From Lachnospiraceae bacterium (GTDB lineage Bacteria; Bacillota; Clostridia; Lachnospirales; Lachnospiraceae), in assembly GCA_910573755.1 (NCBI GenBank), contig CAJTBO010000019.1, positions 23,742 through 87,741 of the forward strand: a DNA stretch of 64,000 nt. Reading direction: 5' to 3'. The notes under the pieces are model-generated. The model worked only from the letters and a program-made list of their open reading frames with translations. It did no database searches and was not told the origin of the DNA. Each line of letters starts with the position of its first letter. Positions within the stretch are counted from its first letter, which is position 1. Position numbers and translations under genes: made by a program. Below, piece after piece: positions 17,511-26,840 of this stretch.

Positions 17511-17673
17511 ATAGATAGCTGGACCTTATGGAAGCTGGAAATGTTCCGGAATGGCAGAAGGAACGAACGACCCCTCTTTGAAAGAGTTTCGGATCTGCGG
17601 CAAAGCCCGGTTTTACCGGGTGTCTGCCCATGACAGGAGAGACTCACAATTTTACAGGAGGTAGATTTAATAT
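17511..17673 (+). promoter_or_regulatory. Structured leader before flgE
   Basis: This 163-nt gap can form several successive hairpins: GTTCC/GGAAC (17543-17574), CTCTTT/AAAGAG around the 17580 region, and CCCGG-TTTTA-CCGGG (17606-17620) nested within GGCA/TGCC (17599-17628). It ends in an ACAGGAGG ribosome site. Dense structure ahead of the most abundant hook protein suggests translational or stability control. It does not fit a riboswitch class that I can name. Confidence 0.4.
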
Positions 17674-19452
17674 ATGAACAGAGCAATGTACTCAGGTGTG
17701 GCGGGCCTTAAGACACACCAGACAAGAATGGATGTAATCGGTAACAATATCGCCAACGTAAATACGGTAGGCTATAAGTCCCAGTCGGCGCTGTTTTCTG
17801 ATCTCTTATATCAGAATTCCAGCAATGCGTCAGGGCCGAACTCCGCTACGGGCCTCGGCGGTATCAACGCGAAGCAGGTCGGCCTCGGTGCCAAGATGGC
17901 GTCCATCTCCACCAATATCACGCTGCCCGGCTCGGCAGAGACAACAAACAACCCGTTTGATATCCGTATCACAGGCCAGTCTTTCTTTGTTGTAAACAAC
18001 GGCAGAGATAATTTGTTTACAAGAGACGGTTCCTTTAAGGTGGATGCGGCGGGTAATCTGGTTATGTCTTCGAACGGTTACAGGGTAATGGGCTGGCTGC
18101 CCGATCCGGATAACCCGACAACGATCAAGCCCGATACCGTGACTGCGCTGCAGATCATGAACGCGGCGAATATGACTTATCCGGCGGAAGCTACCACGCA
18201 GGGATATATATCGGGGATCATAGATGAGCAGAGCCCGGAAGTGAATTCCGAGGACGGTAAGATCATGAACCTGAACTTCTATGACAGCAGAGGATACAGC
18301 TATACGGCTAAGTTGGCGCTCAAAAAGGTTGACGGCAACAATGAGAATGTAAACTCGTATTCCTGTGAACTGGTAAAACTGTTGGATGCATCCGGAAAGG
18401 ATATAACGGCTCAGGTAGGGGCGACCATGGGAAATACGGAAGTCACTATGAATGATATAACGAAGTCGCTTGCCAATGGTTATGAATTAAAAATGGGACC
18501 GCCGCATACTTTGAAATCTCCCAATGAAAATGCAAACGGGGATTATACGGAATATTCGATTACTGACGGAAAAATTACCGCAACACATTTCATTATGAGC
18601 AACGGTACTGCAACAGCGGATCCGGATAAAGTATTATCGGAAGATGATGCATGGAAAGGTGTGGCGAAAGCCTTCGGATATAACAGCGCAGATGAGTTTA
18701 AAAGAATGCGAAGCACCATTGAGGACAATACAGCCAATCCGCCGACATCGAAAACCTATGATATTTCTACACAGCTTGCCACTTTAATGACGGACAGCAA
18801 AATGGTGGACGGCAGCGGATCAGCGGCAGGCAGTATAGTATTTAACGGGAAAAATATTGACGGCTGCAGTATTGATTTCAGCAAGGCGGACGGATCTTTT
18901 GTGGGAATAAACGGTACAGCCGGTACTAAGGTGATGACGCTTAAATTTGGAAATGATCCGGATGGAGCCAGTTTTGAAGATATCACTATCGACTTCTCCG
19001 CCCTCAGCAACCAGGGTAACAACAAAGTAACGACCGCGTCTGCGACCAACGGTTCCCTGGCGGACGCCAGCATCGGTGCGGGGCGTATGGTTGGTAAGAT
19101 GTCCGGCCTTTCCATCCAGAACGACGGTAAGATCTATGCCACATACGACAACGGGCAGAGCAAGCTGCTCGCTCAGATTGCTGTGGCGAGGTTCGCAAAT
19201 GCGGCAGGTCTGGAGAAGGCGGGGGATAACTTATATACATCGACCCAGAACTCCGGTGATTTTGACGGCATCGGTGTTGATATCACATCGGACGGCGGGT
19301 ATATGACGCCGGGCGAACTGGAGATGTCCAATGTAGACTTATCCGGCGAGTTGACCAACATGATCGTAACACAGCGTGGCTTTCAGGCTAACAGCCGTAT
19401 CATTACGGTATCCGACACGATGCTTGAAGAACTGGTTAATCTGAAACGTTAG
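17674..19452 (+). CDS. flgE: Flagellar hook protein FlgE
   Basis: A 592-residue hook subunit, longer than the roughly 400 residues of enterobacterial FlgE. The ends are conserved: N-terminal MNRAMYSGVAGLKTHQTRMD and IGNNIANVNTVGYKSQ, and C-terminal PGELEMSNVDLSGELTNMIV with QRGFQANSRIITVSDTMLEE. The extra length lies in the central surface-exposed part (about 170-440). A strong terminator follows the stop codon. Confidence 0.96.
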   Translation: MNRAMYSGVAGLKTHQTRMDVIGNNIANVNTVGYKSQSALFSDLLYQNSSNASGPNSATGLGGINAKQVGLGAKMASISTNITLPGSAETTNNPFDIRITGQSFFVVNNGRDNLFTRDGSFKVDAAGNLVMSSNGYRVMGWLPDPDNPTTIKPDTVTALQIMNAANMTYPAEATTQGYISGIIDEQSPEVNSEDGKIMNLNFYDSRGYSYTAKLALKKVDGNNENVNSYSCELVKLLDASGKDITAQVGATMGNTEVTMNDITKSLANGYELKMGPPHTLKSPNENANGDYTEYSITDGKITATHFIMSNGTATADPDKVLSEDDAWKGVAKAFGYNSADEFKRMRSTIEDNTANPPTSKTYDISTQLATLMTDSKMVDGSGSAAGSIVFNGKNIDGCSIDFSKADGSFVGINGTAGTKVMTLKFGNDPDGASFEDITIDFSALSNQGNNKVTTASATNGSLADASIGAGRMVGKMSGLSIQNDGKIYATYDNGQSKLLAQIAVARFANAAGLEKAGDNLYTSTQNSGDFDGIGVDITSDGGYMTPGELEMSNVDLSGELTNMIVTQRGFQANSRIITVSDTMLEELVNLKR

Positions 19453-19490
19453 TATTTTTTTCAGAGCAATTCAGAAAATAAAAGCAAAAA

Positions 19491-19529
19491 AGGGGATTTG
19501 TCGGTAAAAGGCGACAAATCTCCTTTTTT
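19491..19529 (+). terminator. Strong terminator between flgE and motA
   Basis: AGGGGATTTGTCG (19491-19503) pairs with CGACAAATCTCCT (19512-19524) with a single G-T pair, followed by five Ts. It divides the superoperon into a rod-hook half and a motor-export-chemotaxis half. No flbD reading frame is found in this gap, where relatives usually carry it. Confidence 0.85.
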
Positions 19530-19661
19530 GTTTCGGGGTTTGGGAAAGATTGTATAAAATTTCTTGTAATTGAAAGTAGACATTTCTGATAAAATTTAGT
19601 AAAATCGTAGAGAAAGGGTGTTTTTGCAGATTGATGTAAAAACGAAAGAAAGGCAAGAGCA

Positions 19662-20453
19662 ATGGATATAGCGTCAATCATAGGATTATTAGTTTGTATT
19701 TCGCTGACTCTTATGGCGATCATAGTAGGTAACGGTGTTGCCGCGATCTATCGTGACTTTATGGATCTGCAGTCCGCGTTGATCACCTTCGGTGGTGCGT
19801 TTTGTGCCATACTGGCAGGAAATACGATCGAGAGCTTCGTGGGAGGTTTGAAGAGTTTTGGCCTTGCGCTGAAACGGCCCAATTTTAATATTCCGGAAAT
19901 GATCCAGAAAGTAATAGACCTTTCCAACGTGGCAAGAAAAGAAGGACTTCTTTCTCTGGAGGAAGCGGCGGGAGATATCGACGATGCGTTCCTGAAGAAA
20001 GGAATTCTTCTGGTAGTGGACGGTACCGACCCTGAACTGGTCAGAGCGATCATGGAGACCGAGCTGGTCAGCATGGAAGACCGTCATAAAAAGAAAATAA
20101 CCTTTTGGGAGGATGTCGGCTCCATGGGACCTGCCTGGGGTATGATCGGTACACTGGTCGGCCTGGTAAACATGCTGAACAACATGTCCGACCCGAACTC
20201 CATCGGTCCTCAGATGGCTGTGGCCCTCATCACCACACTCTACGGTTCGCTTCTTGCTAACTGGATCTGTACGCCGATAGCAATGAAGCTGAAAATGAAT
20301 AACAGTGAAGAGTATCAGTTGAAGGAGATCATGATCGAAGGGCTTTTATCGATCCAGGCAGGGGAGAATCCCCGTGTGATCGAGGAGAAACTGAAGTCAT
20401 TCCTTGCACCTAAGGACAGAACAGCATCAGAAGGCGGTGAATCAGATGGCTAA
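19662..20453 (+). CDS. motA: Flagellar motor stator protein MotA
   Basis: A 263-residue stator subunit with four membrane segments (about 5-25, 33-52, 150-172, 183-205) and a large cytoplasmic loop. The two functional prolines lie in GPAWGMIGTLVGLV and in the last membrane segment region (ICTPIAMKL). It forms the ion-conducting stator with MotB; the coupling ion is not decidable by eye. GGCAAGAG precedes the ATG as a weak ribosome site. A promoter should exist after the preceding terminator, but no good sigma-A match was found (TTGAAA at 19570 has poor spacing). Confidence 0.95.
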   Translation: MDIASIIGLLVCISLTLMAIIVGNGVAAIYRDFMDLQSALITFGGAFCAILAGNTIESFVGGLKSFGLALKRPNFNIPEMIQKVIDLSNVARKEGLLSLEEAAGDIDDAFLKKGILLVVDGTDPELVRAIMETELVSMEDRHKKKITFWEDVGSMGPAWGMIGTLVGLVNMLNNMSDPNSIGPQMAVALITTLYGSLLANWICTPIAMKLKMNNSEEYQLKEIMIEGLLSIQAGENPRVIEEKLKSFLAPKDRTASEGGESDG

Positions 20454-21255
20454 GAGACGGGAAGATGAACCGCCGAAAGGCGCGCCGGCGTGGCAAAGTA
20501 CTTTTGCCGACCTGATGAACCTTCTGCTTTGCTTCTTCGTACTTTTGTTTTCCATGTCTACGGTGGATGCGCAGAAGTTTGAACTGATAGCGGCCTCTTT
20601 TTCACAGACTTTCAGTATCTTTACTGCCGGCTCAACGATGATCGGCGACGGGGCAATGATCGGAAACGGCATCAGCCAGCTGCCGGAACTGGATGATTTT
20701 ATAAACAGTGTCGGACGGATGGCGGAAAATACGCCGGAGATGGAACAGCTTGACGATCTGCAGAGCGAAGTGCAGGCGGAAGGCCTGAAGCAGTCGGAAG
20801 AGATGGCGGAGAAGATCGAAGAAGCTGTAGAGGAAAATAATCTGACCGGAGATATTGAGATGCAGGTGACTGCTCAATATGTTCAGCTCACGATGAAGGG
20901 ATCGCTTCTTTTTAACTCGGGAAGCGATGAGCTGAAGGATGAGTCAAAACCTGTGCTGGATAAGGTGGGGGTGATTCTGGAGCGGTATGCAGGAGGAACG
21001 ATAGAGATCGAGGGGCATACGGATAATGTCCCCATATCAGGAAGGCGTTTCTCAAGTAATAACGAGTTGAGTGCCGCAAGGGCCCTTTCGGTTTTTGATT
21101 ATATGATGGAGAACACGAATCTTGACCCGGCCCGTATCAAAAATTCCGGAAGAGGTGAATACGTGCCGATCGCGGATAATTCTACGGAAGAGGGAAGAGC
21201 GAAAAACCGGCGGGTGGAAATCCGGATATATAATGAAATATCCAGCTATGAATAG
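20446..21255 (+). CDS. motB: Flagellar motor stator protein MotB
   Basis: A 269-residue stator subunit. The single N-terminal membrane segment carries the ion-binding aspartate, D22 in FADLMNLLLCFFVLLFSMS. The C-terminal OmpA-like peptidoglycan-binding domain has IEGHTDNVPI and NNELSAARALSVFDY. ATG at 20446 overlaps motA by 8 nt and has AAGGCGGTGA upstream; the ATG at 20404 inside motA is rejected. Confidence 0.95.
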   Translation: MAKRREDEPPKGAPAWQSTFADLMNLLLCFFVLLFSMSTVDAQKFELIAASFSQTFSIFTAGSTMIGDGAMIGNGISQLPELDDFINSVGRMAENTPEMEQLDDLQSEVQAEGLKQSEEMAEKIEEAVEENNLTGDIEMQVTAQYVQLTMKGSLLFNSGSDELKDESKPVLDKVGVILERYAGGTIEIEGHTDNVPISGRRFSSNNELSAARALSVFDYMMENTNLDPARIKNSGRGEYVPIADNSTEEGRAKNRRVEIRIYNEISSYE

Positions 21256-21274
21256 CAAAAAAGAGGAGACAGGT

Positions 21275-21793
21275 ATGAAGAAGAATTTGATATCGGTTAT
21301 TATACTGGCATTGCTGATCGTAAATATTGCCTTGACGGCGGTGATGCTGTTCAGCGTGACAGGTACCAATAAGGCAACGGCGGATATGGTGATGCGGATC
21401 AGCGGCGCTATGGATATGGAACTTTCCTCGGCGGACGGATCGACATTCAAGGCGGCGGTGCCGATTGAAAACGTGGCTTCTTATGATATAGCTGATACTA
21501 TGACGATCCGCCTGAAACAGGATGAAGACGGAGCGGAGCACTATATCATGATAGCCATTACGCTTTCCATGGATAATCAGCATGAAGATTATAAAGAGTA
21601 TGGCGAGAGCATAGGAGACAGGGAGAGTTTGATCAAGAGCGAGATCATCAGCGTAGTCGGCCAGTATACGATGGCTGAGGCACAGGCGGATGAGGAAGCT
21701 TTAAAACAGGCGATTCTGGAGAGAATTCAGAATATGTTCGGCTCTGACTTTATTTTCAAGGTAGATTTCAGAGATGTAAAATATTCCGGGTAA
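21275..21793 (+). CDS. fliL: Flagellar basal body-associated protein FliL
   Basis: A 172-residue protein with one N-terminal membrane helix (about 5-27) and a periplasm-side FliL domain ending DFIFKVDFRDVKYSG. FliL rings the stator and supports torque. ATG at 21275 has GAGGAG upstream; longer forms starting inside motB are not supported. Confidence 0.9.
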   Translation: MKKNLISVIILALLIVNIALTAVMLFSVTGTNKATADMVMRISGAMDMELSSADGSTFKAAVPIENVASYDIADTMTIRLKQDEDGAEHYIMIAITLSMDNQHEDYKEYGESIGDRESLIKSEIISVVGQYTMAEAQADEEALKQAILERIQNMFGSDFIFKVDFRDVKYSG

Positions 21794-21808
21794 AGGAGGT
21801 GGACCCGG

Positions 21809-22789
21809 ATGAGTGAGGTATTATCACAGCAAGAGATAGATAACCTACTGGCAGCTCTCAGTACCGGTGAACTGGATGCAAACGATATGCAGGAGACTCA
21901 GGAAAAGCAGGTGAAGGATTATGACTTCAAACGCCCTGTTAAATTTTCCAAAGAGCATCTGCGTACACTTGAAATTATATTTGAACATTATGGACGACTG
22001 CTTTCAACCAATCTTCCGGTTTATCTGCGGAAGAATGTACAGATTTCCGTGACCAGTTCGGAAACTGTAACATTTTCGGAATTTTCGAACGCTTTGTCCA
22101 ATCCGGTCATATTGTCCATCGTGAATTTTGCACCGCTCTCGGGGAATATTATTATGGAACTTTCCCTGAATGTGGGATTTGCGATCATTGACAGGATGCT
22201 GGGCGGGCAGGGAAACGCTTTGGAGCGGCCGAGAGAATTCTCGGAAATAGAGATGGCTATACTGGAGAAGATACTGATTGTCTGTATGCAGCTGCTCAGG
22301 GAGCCCTGGAAGAACGTGATAGAGATCAATCCGGTACTGGACCGGATCGAAACAAATCCGCAGTTTGCCCAGATTATAGCTCCCAGTGATATGATTGCTA
22401 TTGTGACGCTGAATATCAGGATCGGAGAAGTGGATGGGCTGATGAACATCTGCCTGCCCTATTTTACACTTGAGAGCATTATGGATAACCTGAACACCAA
22501 GTTCTGGTACTCCACGATGCAGGAGAATCCTGATGAGAATTATCAGGAACATCTGGAATCTCTGGTGAAGAGAGTGAACGTACCTCTCAGAGCGATTCTT
22601 GGTACGAGCAGCATATCGGTGAACGACTTTATGAATCTTCAGATCGGGGATATCATTCGACTGGATTCTGAAGTGGGGAGCGATCTGACAGTATATGTCG
22701 GAAATATTAAAAAATTTACCGCAGTGCCGGGTTCCAGCAAAGAAAAGTATGCTGTACAGGTTACATCGGTTCTGGGAGAGGAGGAATAG
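21809..22789 (+). CDS. fliM: Flagellar motor switch protein FliM
   Basis: A 326-residue C-ring protein. The N-terminus VLSQQEIDNLLAAL is the CheY-P binding peptide. The middle domain is CheC-like (FSEFSNALSNPVILSI..., GFAIIDRMLGG) and the C-terminus is a SpoA/FliN-like domain. The ribosome site AAAGGAGGTGG is near perfect. It ends 4 bp before fliY. Confidence 0.96.
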   Translation: MSEVLSQQEIDNLLAALSTGELDANDMQETQEKQVKDYDFKRPVKFSKEHLRTLEIIFEHYGRLLSTNLPVYLRKNVQISVTSSETVTFSEFSNALSNPVILSIVNFAPLSGNIIMELSLNVGFAIIDRMLGGQGNALERPREFSEIEMAILEKILIVCMQLLREPWKNVIEINPVLDRIETNPQFAQIIAPSDMIAIVTLNIRIGEVDGLMNICLPYFTLESIMDNLNTKFWYSTMQENPDENYQEHLESLVKRVNVPLRAILGTSSISVNDFMNLQIGDIIRLDSEVGSDLTVYVGNIKKFTAVPGSSKEKYAVQVTSVLGEEE

Positions 22790-22793
22790 ATAA

Positions 22794-24080
22794 GTGGATG
22801 GTGGAATGTTATCACAGGATGAGATAAATGCTCTGCTGAATGGAATGTCTGAAGACTCCGGCAACACGGATGAGACACAGTCAGAAGCTGCGGAAGCATC
22901 TTCCCCTGAAAATGCCGGTGCACTTGGCGGAGACGATGCTCTGCTCAGTGACACGGAGAAAGACGCTATCGGGGAGATTGCGAATATCAGCATGGGTTCG
23001 GCAGCAACCACCCTGTATTCACTGGTAAATCGGAAGGTGAATATCACTACGCCGGTAGTAGCGCTGTCGCGGTGGGAAACTATGGTCGGGGATTATGAGA
23101 GGCCCTGCGTATTTATTCAGATCAAGTATACGGCGGGTCTGGATGGCCATAATATTCTGATATTAAAGGAACATGACGTAAAGATCATTACCGATCTGAT
23201 GATGGGCGGGGACGGTACAAATACGGACGGAGAACTCTCGGAAATTCATTTGAGCGCTATTTCGGAAGCGATGAATCAGATGATGGGCGCTTCCGCAACG
23301 TCTCTCGCAACAATGCTCGGAAAGATGGTGGACATCAGTCCGCCGGAGGCTACGCTGGTAGACCTTATGACAATAGACGGCGGGCAGGAGGTCGCACCGT
23401 TTTTGGGAGGAACTTTTGTCAAGATATCATTCAGGATGCAGATCGGCGATCTGGTCGACAGCACGATCATGCAGCTGTATCCCTGTGATTTTGCAAGATT
23501 TTTGTGTTCGTCATTCCTGAGCGGCGGCATGAATATGGAATCTGCCGCAGCGCCTGAGCCCGCGGCACCTGCACCGGCAGCGCCGGAACCTGCGCCCGCG
23601 CCGATGCCTCAGATGCCTGCACAGGATATGAATATGGCGATGGGAAATCCGATGATGGGAATGCCGGGACAGGATATGAACATGGGCGGTATGTATCAGC
23701 AGCCATACGGAAATGCGGGAATGATGCCGCCGAATTACGGAATGCCGCAGTACGGGATGCCGATGCAGCAGCCTGTGGCACCGCAGATGAATATTCAGCC
23801 GGCGCAGTTCCAGAGTTTTACAGGCGGAGTACCGGGAGCCGGTGCGCCTGCCAATATCGATCTGATCATGGATGTGGCTCTGGAAGTCACCGTAGAACTC
23901 GGACGCGCCAGAAAGTCCATTTCGGAGGTGCTGGATTTTGCACCGGGTACGATCATCGAACTGGATAAAGTGGCAGGGGAACCGGTAGAGGTTCTGGTAA
24001 ACGGAAAGCTTGTGGCGAGAGGCGAGGTTGTTGTCATCGAAGAAAGCTTTGGTGTGAGGATAACGGAGATCATTAAGTAA
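22794..24080 (+). CDS. fliY: Flagellar motor switch phosphatase FliY (FliN-type)
   Basis: A 428-residue fusion of a CheY-P phosphatase and FliN. The N-terminus MLSQDEINALLNG repeats the FliM-type CheY-binding peptide. CheC-like motifs follow at about 50-70 (EIGEIANISMGSA) and 145-170 (AISEAMNQMMGASAT). A long Pro/Ala/Met/Gln-rich linker (about 245-335) leads to the C-terminal SpoA domain (VELGRARKSISEVLDFAPG). The start is GTG with GAGGAGG upstream. It builds the C ring and dephosphorylates CheY-P. Confidence 0.94.
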   Translation: MDGGMLSQDEINALLNGMSEDSGNTDETQSEAAEASSPENAGALGGDDALLSDTEKDAIGEIANISMGSAATTLYSLVNRKVNITTPVVALSRWETMVGDYERPCVFIQIKYTAGLDGHNILILKEHDVKIITDLMMGGDGTNTDGELSEIHLSAISEAMNQMMGASATSLATMLGKMVDISPPEATLVDLMTIDGGQEVAPFLGGTFVKISFRMQIGDLVDSTIMQLYPCDFARFLCSSFLSGGMNMESAAAPEPAAPAPAAPEPAPAPMPQMPAQDMNMAMGNPMMGMPGQDMNMGGMYQQPYGNAGMMPPNYGMPQYGMPMQQPVAPQMNIQPAQFQSFTGGVPGAGAPANIDLIMDVALEVTVELGRARKSISEVLDFAPGTIIELDKVAGEPVEVLVNGKLVARGEVVVIEESFGVRITEIIK

Positions 24081-24112
24081 ACAACATATAAAAAAGCGAT
24101 AGGAGTGTAAAA

Positions 24113-24475
24113 ATGGCTAAAAACGTGTTAATTTGTGACGATGCAGCGTTCATGAGAATGATGATCAAGGACATTCTTTCCAAGAATGGCTATAACGTTG
24201 CAGGGGAGGCGGAAAACGGTGCAAAGGCAGTGGAGAAGTATGCAGAGCTGAAACCGGATCTGGTACTGATGGATATTACCATGCCCGAGATGGATGGTAT
24301 TCAGGCACTGAAGGCGATCAAGGGATCCGATCCCGGCGCAAAGATCATCATGTGTTCCGCGATGGGACAGCAGGCAATGGTAATCGAGTCCATTCAGGCG
24401 GGAGCAAAGGACTTCATTGTAAAGCCGTTCCAGGCTGACCGTGTGCTGGAAGCCGTAAAGAAGGTTATCGGATAA
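24113..24475 (+). CDS. cheY: Chemotaxis response regulator CheY
   Basis: A 120-residue single receiver domain. The phosphoacceptor is D54 (LMDITMPEMDG), the acidic pocket is D9-D10, the switch Ser/Thr lies in IIMCSAMG, and the lysine is K104 (FIVKPF). It binds FliM/FliY to set rotation direction. Its stop codon shares one base with the fliO start. Confidence 0.95.
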   Translation: MAKNVLICDDAAFMRMMIKDILSKNGYNVAGEAENGAKAVEKYAELKPDLVLMDITMPEMDGIQALKAIKGSDPGAKIIMCSAMGQQAMVIESIQAGAKDFIVKPFQADRVLEAVKKVIG

Positions 24476-24834
24476 TGATTCTGTTGACTACGGAGTCACT
24501 CAGCGGTTATGCGCAGTTCATTACTGTACTGATCCTGTTTGTTGTGGTTTTATGGGTGACCTGGGCTGTAACAAAATGGACCGCGGGATATCAGAAGGGA
24601 AAGTGGACAGGCGGCAATATCGAAATGCTGGAGAGCTTTCGTATTGCCCCTGATAAGTATGTCCAGATAATACGGGTGGCGGATAAATATCTGGCTGTAG
24701 CAGTAGCAAAGGATGCGGTTACCTTTCTGACAGAACTGGACGAATCGGAGCTGATGCAGAAAAAGGATATGGCAGGCGCGAAGATGAGTTTCCAGGAATT
24801 ATTAGAGAAAGTCAGGGAAAAGAAAAAAGAATGA
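24475..24834 (+). CDS. fliO: Flagellar biosynthesis protein FliO/FliZ
   Basis: A 119-residue protein with one N-terminal membrane helix (about 15-34) and a small cytosolic domain (GKWTGGNIEMLESFRIAPDK followed by LAVAVAKDAVTFLTELDESE). FliO helps assemble the FliP ring of the export gate. It overlaps cheY by one base and fliP by four. Confidence 0.88.
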   Translation: MILLTTESLSGYAQFITVLILFVVVLWVTWAVTKWTAGYQKGKWTGGNIEMLESFRIAPDKYVQIIRVADKYLAVAVAKDAVTFLTELDESELMQKKDMAGAKMSFQELLEKVREKKKE

Positions 24835-25715
24835 AAAAAGGATTTTCCGGACTACGGATTAGGAAACTACTATGCCTGCTGTTTACGGTGGGCATATTCT
24901 GTATTTGTAATACACAGACAGTTCATGCGACAGCGTTGGATGTGGATCGGGGCGAGACCGGCGATACGGCGAGCAGCACTACCCTGCAGGACCCGGGAGA
25001 AGCGGAAACATCGGAAGAACTGACGGAACTGAATATTGCCAATACGGCGACGATCACGGTCAGCAACAATAACGGCACCATAGCGGGAGAGTTGAGGATC
25101 CTGCTGGCGCTGACGCTGATAGCGGTTCTGCCGACGATCATTTTGATGATGACCTCCTTTACGAGGATCATTATCGTGCTCCATTTTACGAGGGCGGCTT
25201 TGAGTACGCAGACAGTACCGCCGAACCAGATCCTGATCGGGCTCTCACTGGTCCTTACCTTCTTTATTATGCAGCCCACTTTGACGGAGGTATATAATGA
25301 TGCGATCGTGCCTTTTGAGAGCGGCATGATCGATCAGGAGGAAGCGCTCGAGAGGGGGATAGAACCCTTCAGGGAATTTATGTACCGCTCCACGCAGACC
25401 GAGGACGCCAGAGTGTTTATGGAGATATCACGGACGGAATGGGACGGCCAGACGCTGGAGGATATCCCGACATCGGTATTGATCCCGGCTTTTATGATCA
25501 GCGAACTGAGGCTGTCATTTTCGATCGGCTTTATCATTTATATCCCGTTTATCGTGATCGATATGGTGGTGGCTTCCACGCTGATGAGTATGGGTATGAT
25601 GATGCTGCCGCCGACAACGATATCCATGCCGTTTAAGATACTGCTTTTTGTGGTGGCGGACGGATGGAATCTGGTGATCGTCAATCTGGTGAAATCTTTC
25701 TATATCTATAGCTGA
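24831..25715 (+). CDS. fliP: Flagellar type III export gate protein FliP
   Basis: A 294-residue gate subunit with a cleavable-type N-terminal signal (about 1-35: RKLLCLLFTVGIFCICNT). Membrane helices include LLALTLIAVLPTIILMMTSF and FIIYIPFIVIDMVVASTLMS, the family signature. The mature region before the first helix is Thr/Glu-rich. The start overlaps fliO by four bases. Confidence 0.96.
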   Translation: MKKGFSGLRIRKLLCLLFTVGIFCICNTQTVHATALDVDRGETGDTASSTTLQDPGEAETSEELTELNIANTATITVSNNNGTIAGELRILLALTLIAVLPTIILMMTSFTRIIIVLHFTRAALSTQTVPPNQILIGLSLVLTFFIMQPTLTEVYNDAIVPFESGMIDQEEALERGIEPFREFMYRSTQTEDARVFMEISRTEWDGQTLEDIPTSVLIPAFMISELRLSFSIGFIIYIPFIVIDMVVASTLMSMGMMMLPPTTISMPFKILLFVVADGWNLVIVNLVKSFYIYS

Positions 25716-25781
25716 CGGAGCCGGGCAGGGCCCGGCGGAAATGGAAAATAGTTGATATTGCAAACAGGCGGGAGGTATAGT

Positions 25782-26051
25782 ATGACAGTAGATGAAGTTG
25801 TTGCAATTGCGGATCAGGCGCTTTTTACGGTAATCAAGGTGGCGGCGCCGGTGCTTTTGATATCTATGGCAGTGGGACTGATCGTCAGTATTTTTCAGAC
25901 GGTTACGTCCATTCAGGAACAGACGCTTACTTTTGTACCGAAGGTGCTTGCTATCTTTATGACGATCATGATGATCGGGCACTGGATGCTGACGGAAATG
26001 GTGAATCTGATGATAAATCTGTGGTCGGATTTCAGCGCGTATGTAAAGTAG
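25782..26051 (+). CDS. fliQ: Flagellar export gate protein FliQ
   Basis: An 89-residue protein with two membrane helices forming a hairpin that wraps the FliP/FliR core. ATG at 25782 has GGGAGG 7 nt upstream; the ATG at 25752 would add ten residues not typical of the family. Confidence 0.94.
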   Translation: MTVDEVVAIADQALFTVIKVAAPVLLISMAVGLIVSIFQTVTSIQEQTLTFVPKVLAIFMTIMMIGHWMLTEMVNLMINLWSDFSAYVK

Positions 26052-26060
26052 CGGGATGTT

Positions 26061-26840
26061 ATGGTCAATGTAGAGTTAAATTATGCCGATCTAGAGTTTT
26101 TTTTGATGATATTGATGCGGGTGGCGGCCTTTGTCTTTATCGTACCCTTTTTCAGCATGAACCAGGTGCCGAGAAGATACAGGGCGGTGCTGAGCGTGAT
26201 GATATCGGTGGTATTGTACGGTGTGCTGCCCAGACAGGAAATTCTGTATGACACGGTATACGAGTATGTGATCATTGCAGCAAAGGAGTTTGTGACCGGC
26301 ATTCTGATCGGTATGGGCGTCAACTTATGCACGACGATCCTGGCGCTGACCGGAACGATCGCGGATATGGAAGTGGGATTTTCCATGGTGACGCTGATGG
26401 ATCCGGCGACCAGACAGCAGACGACAATCACAAGTACGCTGTACCAGCAGCTGATCATGCTGATCCTGATTATCAGCGGGATGTATCAGTATATCATCAG
26501 GGCGCTGGCGGAATCCTATGAACTGATCCCGGTGTACGGGGCGAATATGGATGCCGAAAAACTGCTGAATGTGGCGGTGAGGTTTATGGGCGAATATATC
26601 CGCATCGGTTTTCAGATCTGTCTGCCGATCTTTGCGGCGATCTTGATACTGAACGCGGTGCTCGGGATACTGGCGAAGGTGGCGCCACAGATGAATATGT
26701 TTGCGGTGGGACTGCAGCTGAAGATATTTGTGGGACTCGGCGTGATCTTCTTAACGCTCTTTCTGCTTCCGACGGCGGCTGATATGATCTTTACGGAGGC
26801 GAAGCGCATGACGGTTGCTTTTGTGGAGGCGCTGATGTGA
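26061..26840 (+). CDS. fliR: Flagellar export gate protein FliR
   Basis: A 259-residue gate protein with about six hydrophobic helices (for example LMILMRVAAFVFIVPFFSMN) and the conserved ATRQQTTITSTLYQ loop region. It completes the FliPQR core channel. The flhB start overlaps its end by four bases. Confidence 0.94.
   Translation: MVNVELNYADLEFFLMILMRVAAFVFIVPFFSMNQVPRRYRAVLSVMISVVLYGVLPRQEILYDTVYEYVIIAAKEFVTGILIGMGVNLCTTILALTGTIADMEVGFSMVTLMDPATRQQTTITSTLYQQLIMLILIISGMYQYIIRALAESYELIPVYGANMDAEKLLNVAVRFMGEYIRIGFQICLPIFAAILILNAVLGILAKVAPQMNMFAVGLQLKIFVGLGVIFLTLFLLPTAADMIFTEAKRMTVAFVEALM

Noticed and set aside
17521..17640. c-di-GMP (GEMM-I) riboswitch before flgE
   Set aside because: GCAAAGCC and a GAAA-capped stem are present, but the order of conserved bases and the closing stem do not match; kept only as an unnamed structured leader.
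19562..19610. Sigma-A promoter for motA (TTGAAA with TAAAAT)
   Set aside because: Spacings of 14 or 24 bp are outside the workable range; no promoter was called.
22004..23047. Minus-strand 347-codon frame across fliM/fliY
   Set aside because: Antisense shadow; no start signal or domain.
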